Assembly: GCA_044433305.1 (NCBI GenBank)
Contig: JAWXTS010000056.1
Coordinates: 1-11,562 of the forward strand
From: JAWXTS01 sp044433305
Lineage (GTDB): Bacteria; Bacteroidota; Bacteroidia; Bacteroidales; Rikenellaceae
DNA length: 11,562 nucleotides
Reading direction: 5' to 3'
Under the pieces are notes generated by a model. That model did no database searches. It was not told where the DNA came from and was given only the letters and a program-made list of their open reading frames with translations. Position numbers and translations under genes: made by a program. This document shows, piece after piece, positions 6,455 through 11,562 of this stretch (its first letter is position 1; each line of letters starts with the position of its first letter).

Positions 6455-7585
6455 ATGAAATTTGAACTTAAACATACAGATGGTGCCAGTAAGGCGCGTG
6501 CAGGTGTTCTCTCGACAGATCATGGCGATATTCCTACACCAATATTCATGCCTGTTGGTACGGCTGCAACCGTGAAAGGAATCTTTCACCGAGACCTTGA
6601 AGCAGACCTTAAGGCACGCATCATCCTAGGTAATACATACCATCTTTACCTTCGTCCGGGCATGGAAGTGCTTGAGAAGGCTGGGGGATTGCATAAATTC
6701 TGCTCTTGGAACGGCCCTATTCTTACAGACAGTGGTGGCTTTCAGGTTTTTTCGCTTACGGGCATACGTAAGATAACTGAGGAGGGATGCCGCTTCAGCT
6801 CGCATATCGATGGCAGCAAGCATCTATTTACTCCAGAGAGTGTTATGGATGTGCAGCGCACCATAGGCGCCGATATTATGATGGCCTTTGACGAGTGCCC
6901 TCCAGGTACTGCCGAGTTTGCGTATGCAAGCAAGTCGCTAGATATGACTCACCGTTGGCTCGAAAGATGCTTTAATCGCTTTGAGACCACGCAACCCAAA
7001 TATGGCCATAGTCAATCCCTGTTCCCGATAGTTCAGGGTTGTACCTATGACAACCTCAGAGCCAAGTCGGCAGAGTTTGTAAAGCAGTTTAATGCCGATG
7101 GTTATGCCATAGGAGGTCTTGCTGTGGGCGAGCCAGCCCAAACCATGTACAGCATGATAGAAGTTGTTAACGAGATATTGCCAACGGACAGACCGCGCTA
7201 CCTTATGGGCGTTGGTACTCCTATAAATATATTGGAGGCCATAGAGCGTGGTGTGGATATGTTTGACTGTGTTATGCCTACGCGTAATGGTCGCAATGGT
7301 ATGTTGTTTACTAGCGAGGGTATAATAAATATCAAGAACCTTAAGTGGCGTGATGACTTCTCGCCGATAGATCCTGCGGGCACCAGCTTTGTAGATACAG
7401 TATATACTAAGGCTTACCTTCGTCACCTTACTGTTTCAGGTGAGATGTTGGCAGCTCAGATATCGAGTATGCACAACGTTGGCTTCTATATGTGGCTTGT
7501 GACTCAGGCTCGAGAGCATATTCTTGATGGTACATTTAGTACATGGAAACCTATGATGGTAGAAAAACTATCTCGTAGATTATAG
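6455..7585 (+). CDS. tgt: Queuine tRNA-ribosyltransferase (tRNA-guanine transglycosylase)
   Basis: Tgt exchanges the wobble guanine 34 of GUN-anticodon tRNAs (Asp, Asn, His, Tyr) for preQ1 or queuine, a key step to queuosine. The 376-residue protein is full length. Active-site residues are in place: the general acid Asp92 in TDSGGFQVFS, Asp146 and Cys148 in AFDECPP, Gln194 in PIVQG, GGLAVGEP at 220-227, and the nucleophile Asp271 in MFDCVMPTRNGRNG. The C-terminal zinc motif of the E. coli and Zymomonas enzymes (CxCxxC plus a distant His) is not intact: the equivalent stretch reads DPAGTSFVDTVY (306-317) with no Cys, while His340 of the HN pair remains. From memory Bacteroides Tgt proteins share this. 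The ATG at 6455 matches the family's N-terminus (then ARAG at 14-17). The permease gene starts 11 nt after the stop, probably in the same transcript. Whether the base used is preQ1 or queuine cannot be told. Confidence 0.96.
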   Translation: MKFELKHTDGASKARAGVLSTDHGDIPTPIFMPVGTAATVKGIFHRDLEADLKARIILGNTYHLYLRPGMEVLEKAGGLHKFCSWNGPILTDSGGFQVFSLTGIRKITEEGCRFSSHIDGSKHLFTPESVMDVQRTIGADIMMAFDECPPGTAEFAYASKSLDMTHRWLERCFNRFETTQPKYGHSQSLFPIVQGCTYDNLRAKSAEFVKQFNADGYAIGGLAVGEPAQTMYSMIEVVNEILPTDRPRYLMGVGTPINILEAIERGVDMFDCVMPTRNGRNGMLFTSEGIINIKNLKWRDDFSPIDPAGTSFVDTVYTKAYLRHLTVSGEMLAAQISSMHNVGFYMWLVTQAREHILDGTFSTWKPMMVEKLSRRL

Positions 7586-7596
7586 AACACAAGCAA

Positions 7597-8766
7597 ATGA
7601 AAAATATAGCTAATATATTTAAAAAACTAACTTCTGCACTGTCTAGGTTTCTGGGCGGTGTAGGGGCGTTTCTGCACCTACCAAAGGTGGGTATTATAGA
7701 TCGATATATTATGCGTAAGTTCCTTGGTACTTACTTGTTTGCTATCGTACTGATAATAGTCATTGTAGTTATCTTTGATGCTGCCGAGAAGATAGACGAC
7801 TTTATAACCTACAAGGCTCCTTTGAGCGAGATTATAATGGACTATTACTTCAACTTTATACCATACTTTGTCAATCAGTTCAGTGGTCTATTTACCTTTA
7901 TTGCAGTAATATTCTTTACCTCGAAGATGGCATATCAGACAGAGATTATCGCCATCCTCTCTAGTGGAGTGAGTTTCAAACGTATGATGTGGCCTTATAT
8001 GCTTTCGGCAAGCATTATCACCGCGCTGAGCCTTGTGCTCAATTTGTGGGTTATACCAGTAGCCAATGAGCATAGGCTTGAATTTGAGTCTTTGTACTTT
8101 AAAAAGATGCGTAACGTTCGTTATGAGCAACATATATATCGTCAGATTACTCCCGGTACATTTGCCTATATCAGAGACTATACGGAAGAGGGAAACTCGG
8201 CCTCGTTCTTTGCTATCGAGACCTACGAGGGCAACAAGCTAGTGCGCTCACTTGAGGCTCCCAAGGCAACGTTCAATCCAGAGACCAAGCACTGGAGTGC
8301 TAAAGAATATGTGCAGCGCACCTTCAAAGACGGTGACGAGGAATATTTTAAGGGTGAAAAGCTAGACACCCTTATCAACCTAGAGCCTACCGAACTGGGA
8401 AAAGTAGACAAGGTGGTTCAGACTATGAAGATAGGACAACTCAGAGAGTTTATTGCCCAGCAGCGAGAGAAAGGCTCTGATATGATAGCTGTCTTTCAGG
8501 TCGATATGCACAACCGTGTGACCTTCCCTGTGGCTACCTTTGTGCTTACGCTAATAGGTGTGTCGCTATCTTCGCGCAAGGTGCGTGGAGGTACTGGTTT
8601 GCATATAGGACTGGGTATTACCCTATGCTTTTCGTTTATTCTTTTTAGCCGTTTTGCTGATGAATTTGCCAAGGGCGGAGTGTTGCCTGCGGCCATAGCA
8701 GTGTGGATTCCGAACCTGCTTTACTTATTTATCGCGCTCTACCTCTATAAAAAAGCACCAAAATAG
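7597..8766 (+). CDS. LptF/LptG-family lipopolysaccharide export permease
   Basis: This YjgP/YjgQ-family protein (389 residues) is an inner-membrane subunit of the LptB2FG ABC transporter, which lifts lipopolysaccharide out of the inner membrane toward the Lpt bridge. Three N-terminal spans are visible (about 44-61, 88-107, 134-154), then a periplasmic beta-jellyroll segment (about 160-300), then three C-terminal spans (about 309-324, 333-352, 363-384). The cytoplasmic loop YQTEIIAILSSGVSFKRM (113-130) is the conserved coupling region with the ATPase. Family members usually begin just before the DRYI-type segment (here 35-38). The ATG at 7597 therefore gives about 30 extra residues, and an in-frame GTG at 7687 would give a standard N-terminus. 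I keep the ATG because it lies 11 nt after tgt. LptF and LptG are hard to separate by eye, so no symbol is given. Confidence 0.9.
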   Translation: MKNIANIFKKLTSALSRFLGGVGAFLHLPKVGIIDRYIMRKFLGTYLFAIVLIIVIVVIFDAAEKIDDFITYKAPLSEIIMDYYFNFIPYFVNQFSGLFTFIAVIFFTSKMAYQTEIIAILSSGVSFKRMMWPYMLSASIITALSLVLNLWVIPVANEHRLEFESLYFKKMRNVRYEQHIYRQITPGTFAYIRDYTEEGNSASFFAIETYEGNKLVRSLEAPKATFNPETKHWSAKEYVQRTFKDGDEEYFKGEKLDTLINLEPTELGKVDKVVQTMKIGQLREFIAQQREKGSDMIAVFQVDMHNRVTFPVATFVLTLIGVSLSSRKVRGGTGLHIGLGITLCFSFILFSRFADEFAKGGVLPAAIAVWIPNLLYLFIALYLYKKAPK

Positions 8767-8776
8767 CAGGCTAACG

Positions 8777-8801
8777 ATTTGATTTTTTGCACTAATCAAA
8801 T
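8777..8801 (+). repeat. Inverted repeat between the permease gene and tig
   Basis: ATTTGATT (8777-8784) and AATCAAAT (8794-8801) form a perfect 8-bp stem with a 9-nt loop, 10 nt after the permease stop. It could be a weak AT-rich terminator, but there is no clean T run after it. The loop holds the -33 box of the tig promoter, so it may instead be a protein-binding site or coincidence. Confidence 0.4.
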
Positions 8802-8817
8802 TTAATCCTTATATTTG
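8786..8817 (+). promoter_or_regulatory. tig: tig promoter, Bacteroidota type
   Basis: The -33 box TTTG (8786-8789) and the -7 box TATATTTG (8810-8817) are 20 nt apart, an excellent match to the lineage consensus. The predicted start near 8824 leaves a leader of about 33 nt before the tig ATG. The leader is AT-rich, with no clear Shine-Dalgarno match. Confidence 0.8.
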
Positions 8818-8856
8818 CGGGCTATTTTTAACGAAAATAATTAATTGTACTAGATA

Positions 8857-10185
8857 ATGAATGTAGTAAGAGAAAATCTCGAAAATCAAGAAGTACTGTT
8901 GACAGTGACAGTTTCTGAGGCTGATTACGCCCAAGCAGTAAACAAAGCATTGCAAGATGCAAAGCGTAAAGCAAATATCCCTGGATTCCGTCCTGGTATG
9001 GTTCCTATGGGTATGATCAACAAAATGTACCGCAAAGGCGCAGTTGCTGAAGAGGCTTATAAAGTAGCAAACAAAGCTTGTTTCGACTTTATCGAGGCAG
9101 AGAAAATCGATTTCGTAGGTGATGTTATCCCAAGCGAAAAACAAGGCGACTTTGATTTTGAAAACAATACAGAGCACGAGTTCGTGTTCGAACTAGGTTT
9201 GGCTCCTGAGTTCTCAGTAGACCTAACTAAAAAGAATAAAATCACTAGCTATAAAATCAATGTAGACGAGAAGATGCGTGAGGGTTTCCGCTCAAACTTC
9301 CTTCGTCGCTATGGCAAGCTAGTTGATGTTGATACTGTTGCTCTTGATGAGGCTCTAACTGTCACTCTTGACAGCGAGGCTATGCAAGTTGCAGATGCTT
9401 ATGTTGGCCTTATCAGCATGAGCGATGAGGAGCGTGCTCCATTCATCGGCAAGAAAGTTGGCGATACTATGGATGTAGACGTAAACGAGCTTTACAAAAC
9501 TCCATCTCAACGTGCCTCAATTCTTCAGGTTAAAGAGGAGGAGCTTGCAGCTATCGATCCAAAATTCAAGCTTACTATCACTCAAATACGCAAGTTTGCT
9601 GAGCCAGAGATGAACGACGAGTTCTTCAAAATGGCTTTCACAGACGAGTCTATCACTAACCAGGAGCAGTTTAACGCTTTCGTTGAGGAGCAAATCTCCT
9701 CTGAGCTTAGCCGTGAGTCTGACTACTTGCTAACTCTAGATGTTCGCAAATACTTGCTTAAGAAAGCTGATATTACATTGCCAGAGGCGTTCTTGAAACG
9801 TTGGTTGCATGTTATCAACGAGGGCCGTTTCTCAATGGAGGAAATCGAGCGCGACTTTGCAGCATTCCTAGAGATGATGAAATGGAACATTATCAAAAAG
9901 AAAATCGCTACTGCTAAAGAGCTTAAACTAACTGAGGAGATTATGATTTCTGAGGCTAAGGCTATGGCAATGATGCAGTTTGCACAATACGGCATGGCAA
10001 ACCCTGCCGAGGATGTACTAGAGAACTTTGCTCAAAGCATTCTTTCTAACAAAGAAGAGGCTCAGAAAATTCAAGAGTCTGCTTTCGAGAAGTTGGTTGT
10101 TGCATCTGTTAAAGCTGATGTTACTATCGCTACTAAAGATGTTGATGCTGATGAGTTTACAAAACTTGTTGAGGCAGCAAGATAA
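8857..10185 (+). CDS. tig: Trigger factor, ribosome-associated chaperone
   Basis: Trigger factor binds near the ribosomal exit tunnel and shields nascent chains in the cytoplasm. The 442-residue length is usual. The N-terminal ribosome-binding domain (about 1-115) carries the signature GFRPGMVP at 43-50, the loop that docks on L23/L29. The middle region (about 150-245) takes the place of the FKBP-like prolyl isomerase domain, but I cannot recognise the conserved isomerase residues, so that activity is doubtful. The rest (about 250-440) is the helical chaperone body with its arms. The gene has its own promoter and a strong terminator. Its codon use differs sharply from the neighbours: nearly all Ile codons are ATC or ATT (one ATA, at 9587-9589), with GCT, GTT and AAA favoured, as expected of a highly expressed gene rather than a transferred one. 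Its position ahead of clpP-clpX is the common bacterial order. Confidence 0.94.
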   Translation: MNVVRENLENQEVLLTVTVSEADYAQAVNKALQDAKRKANIPGFRPGMVPMGMINKMYRKGAVAEEAYKVANKACFDFIEAEKIDFVGDVIPSEKQGDFDFENNTEHEFVFELGLAPEFSVDLTKKNKITSYKINVDEKMREGFRSNFLRRYGKLVDVDTVALDEALTVTLDSEAMQVADAYVGLISMSDEERAPFIGKKVGDTMDVDVNELYKTPSQRASILQVKEEELAAIDPKFKLTITQIRKFAEPEMNDEFFKMAFTDESITNQEQFNAFVEEQISSELSRESDYLLTLDVRKYLLKKADITLPEAFLKRWLHVINEGRFSMEEIERDFAAFLEMMKWNIIKKKIATAKELKLTEEIMISEAKAMAMMQFAQYGMANPAEDVLENFAQSILSNKEEAQKIQESAFEKLVVASVKADVTIATKDVDADEFTKLVEAAR

Positions 10186-10202
10186 TATACCTTTTATAAG
10201 AG

Positions 10203-10242
10203 CAAATAAGGCGTGGCAATTTTGTCACGCCTTATTTGTTTT
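10203..10242 (+). terminator. Intrinsic terminator of tig
   Basis: A perfect 13-bp stem pairs CAAATAAGGCGTG (10203-10215) with CACGCCTTATTTG (10226-10238), followed by TTTT at 10239-10242. It begins 18 nt after the tig stop. The loop side could extend the stem by two or three pairs. It separates tig from clpP, which has its own promoter just downstream. Confidence 0.92.
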
Positions 10243-10256
10243 GGGAGGGCATATAT

Positions 10257-10288
10257 TTTGCTGTTCAACATTAATTTTACTATCTTTG
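10257..10288 (+). promoter_or_regulatory. clpP: clpP-clpX promoter, Bacteroidota type
   Basis: The -33 box TTTG (10257-10260) is followed after 20 nt by the -7 box TATCTTTG (10281-10288). Transcription would start near 10295, giving a leader of about 87 nt, the longest in the window. It would drive clpP and the closely following clpX. Confidence 0.78.
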
Positions 10289-10329
10289 GCTGCGGAAAGT
10301 GTGTGTATTAGACCTACTTTGCGGGCTAC

Positions 10330-10360
10330 TTACTATTAGTGGCTTTATGGCCAAAAGTAA
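10330..10360 (+). other. Possible hairpin in the clpP leader
   Basis: TTACT (10330-10334) pairs with AGTAA (10356-10360), and TGGC (10340-10343) with GCCA (10350-10353), around a 6-nt loop with an internal 5x2 bulge. It ends 21 nt before the clpP ATG. The stem is short and could be chance; it is noted because the leader is unusually long for this window. Confidence 0.3.
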
Positions 10361-10381
10361 TAACACTTTAGAACTAGAATT

Positions 10382-11062
10382 ATGAAAAAGAACGAGTTTG
10401 AAAGGTACGCTCTATCGAGAGGTATCAGCAGCTTGAAACTGCATGATTACAATAAATTTAACGATAGCTTTATCTCCCCAACTATTATCGAGGAGAGAAG
10501 CATGAATGTGGCTGCCATGGATGTTTTTTCGCGCCTTATGGTAGATAGAATCATTTTCTTGGGCTGCCCTGTTAATGACGATGCCGCTAATATCATTCAA
10601 GCTCAGTTGCTGTTCTTGGAGTCGGCAGATCCAGAGAGAGATGTGCAGATATATATCAACTCTCCGGGCGGCTCGGTGACAGCAGGCCTAGGTATCTATG
10701 ATACCATGCAGCTTATTTCTCCAGATGTATCTACTATATGTACGGGACTTGCTGCTAGCATGGGAGCGATACTTCTTACAGCAGGTGCACATGGCAAGCG
10801 TTCGGCTCTGCCTCACTCACGCATCATGATACATCAACCACTAGGCGGTATTCAGGGACAGGCTTCAGATATAGAGATTACGGCTCGTGAGATTCTTCGC
10901 ACTAAGGCCGAGCTTTATGATATCCTTGCCGAGCACAGTGGCGTCGAGCTATCCAAGATAGAGAAAGATGCAGACCGCGATTACTGGTTGACATCTGACG
11001 AGGCTGTGGAATATGGACTTATAGACCAAGTGCTACGTCGTCGCCCAAAAACAGATAAATAA
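10382..11062 (+). CDS. clpP: ATP-dependent Clp protease proteolytic subunit ClpP
   Basis: ClpP is the serine peptidase that forms a two-ring 14-mer and degrades proteins fed in by ClpX or similar ATPases in the cytoplasm. The 226-residue protein has the full catalytic triad: Ser126 in TGLAASMGA, His151 in RIMIHQPLGG and Asp200 in KDADRDYW, with the 25- and 49-residue spacings of E. coli ClpP. The oxyanion and substrate-binding strand SPGGSVTAG (94-102) is also present. The N-terminus is about 15-30 residues longer than the mature E. coli form and probably includes a cleaved propeptide before the conserved IIEERS (35-40), as in other ClpPs. The gene has its own promoter and a leader of about 87 nt. 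clpX follows after 15 nt, so the two are surely co-transcribed. Confidence 0.97.
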   Translation: MKKNEFERYALSRGISSLKLHDYNKFNDSFISPTIIEERSMNVAAMDVFSRLMVDRIIFLGCPVNDDAANIIQAQLLFLESADPERDVQIYINSPGGSVTAGLGIYDTMQLISPDVSTICTGLAASMGAILLTAGAHGKRSALPHSRIMIHQPLGGIQGQASDIEITAREILRTKAELYDILAEHSGVELSKIEKDADRDYWLTSDEAVEYGLIDQVLRRRPKTDK

Positions 11063-11077
11063 GATACAATATATATA

Positions 11078-11562
11078 ATGGCAAACAACACACCCAAAGA
11101 AGATAAATGTAGTTTTTGTGGCAATCCCCGTTCTCAGGTCAACGTACTATTCGCTGGTACGGATGCCCGCTCGTTCATTTGCGATGCTTGTATAGAGCAT
11201 GGTCACACGATGATAGCTGAGAGTGAGGGTAATGCAAAGAAGGCTAAGGTTCCAAAACTTAAGATGGAGGAACTACTAAAGCCACTAGATATAAAGTCTT
11301 TCCTTGACCAGTATGTCATAGGTCAAGATACTGCTAAGCGTCAGCTTGCCGTGGCAGTTTACAATCACTATAAGAGACTCTTGCATAGTGATGTCAAGAG
11401 CGATATAGAAATAGATAAGTCTAACATTATCATGGTTGGACAAACAGGTACAGGTAAAACCCTTTTAGCACGCACGGTTGCAAAGTTGCTGAATGTGCCT
11501 TTTGCCATTGTTGATGCTACGGTGCTTACCGAGGCAGGATATGTTGGCGAGGATGTTGAGGG
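11078..11562 (+). CDS. clpX: ATP-dependent protease ATPase subunit ClpX (3'-partial)
   Basis: ClpX is the AAA+ unfoldase that recognises tagged proteins and threads them into ClpP. The window holds the first 161 codons and ends mid-gene with the frame open. The N-terminal zinc-binding domain is intact: Cys11 and Cys14 (KCSFCG), then Cys35 and Cys38 (FICDACIEHG). The linker is followed by the start of the AAA+ domain, with LDQYVIGQDTAKRQLAVAVYNHYKR (76-100). The Walker A motif GQTGTGKT is at 121-128. The sequence ends at GYVGEDVEG, within the conserved AAA+ core. The motif reads GQTGTGKT where E. coli has GPTGSGKT; that change is, as far as I recall, usual in Bacteroidota. The ATG at 11078 lies 15 nt after clpP with no terminator or separate promoter, indicating co-transcription. 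Confidence 0.96.
   Translation, partial: MANNTPKEDKCSFCGNPRSQVNVLFAGTDARSFICDACIEHGHTMIAESEGNAKKAKVPKLKMEELLKPLDIKSFLDQYVIGQDTAKRQLAVAVYNHYKRLLHSDVKSDIEIDKSNIIMVGQTGTGKTLLARTVAKLLNVPFAIVDATVLTEAGYVGEDVE

Noticed and set aside
6938..7426. A 162-codon open frame on the minus strand
   Set aside because: It lies wholly inside tgt, whose catalytic motifs are intact. Its translation has no recognisable domain, and its composition is that of a tgt shadow.
8809..9177. A 122-codon open frame on the minus strand across the tig promoter and 5' end
   Set aside because: It is antisense to the trigger factor ribosome-binding domain and shows no family features; it is a by-product of tig codon bias.
10028..10339. 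A 103-codon open frame on the plus strand overlapping the tig 3' end
   Set aside because: It crosses the tig terminator and the clpP promoter, and the overlapped half is a frame-shifted repeat of tig sequence rich in Leu and Lys.

Overview
This window is ordinary chromosomal housekeeping DNA from a member of the Bacteroidota, most likely order Bacteroidales. Three things point there. Five intergenic regions carry the lineage's TAnnTTTG -7 box, and four of these have a TTG/TTTG -33 box 18-20 nt upstream. Most start codons lack a clear Shine-Dalgarno sequence. The queuine tRNA-ribosyltransferase, ClpX and LptF/G proteins have a Bacteroidales look. I saw no tRNA, rRNA, insertion sequence, CRISPR array, prophage gene or integration scar.

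Layout: (1) 1-333, + strand: the 3' end of an acyl-ACP thioesterase gene, with an in-frame TAG only nine bases into the window. (2) 370-3530, - strand: an apparent operon mqnE > PASTA-repeat membrane protein > RluD-type pseudouridine synthase. (3) 3583-3800, - strand: rpmH (ribosomal protein L34, 51 residues) with its own promoter and a strong terminator. (4) 3916-6337, - strand: an apparent operon membrane glycosyltransferase > ECF-like sigma factor > rsmG. (5) 6338-6454: a divergent promoter region. (6) 6455-8766, + strand: tgt followed 11 nt later by an LptF/LptG-family permease. (7) 8767-10242, + strand: tig with its own promoter and terminator. (8) 10243-11562, + strand: a promoter, a leader of about 90 nt, clpP, and the first 161 codons of clpX, which runs off the window.

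The genes serve translation and RNA modification (rluD-like, rsmG, rpmH, tgt), protein folding and turnover (tig, clpP, clpX), the envelope (PASTA protein, glycosyltransferase, LptF/G permease), lipid release (thioesterase) and menaquinone synthesis by the futalosine route (mqnE). No intergenic gap exceeds 200 bases.

I found no convincing undescribed biological system. The points most worth a second look are the in-frame stop in the thioesterase, the Tgt lacking all three zinc-ligand cysteines, the glycosyltransferase lacking a recognisable DXD motif and fused by overlap to a sigma factor with no visible anti-sigma, the uncertain start of the LptF/G permease, and the near-leaderless tgt transcript predicted from promoter spacing.
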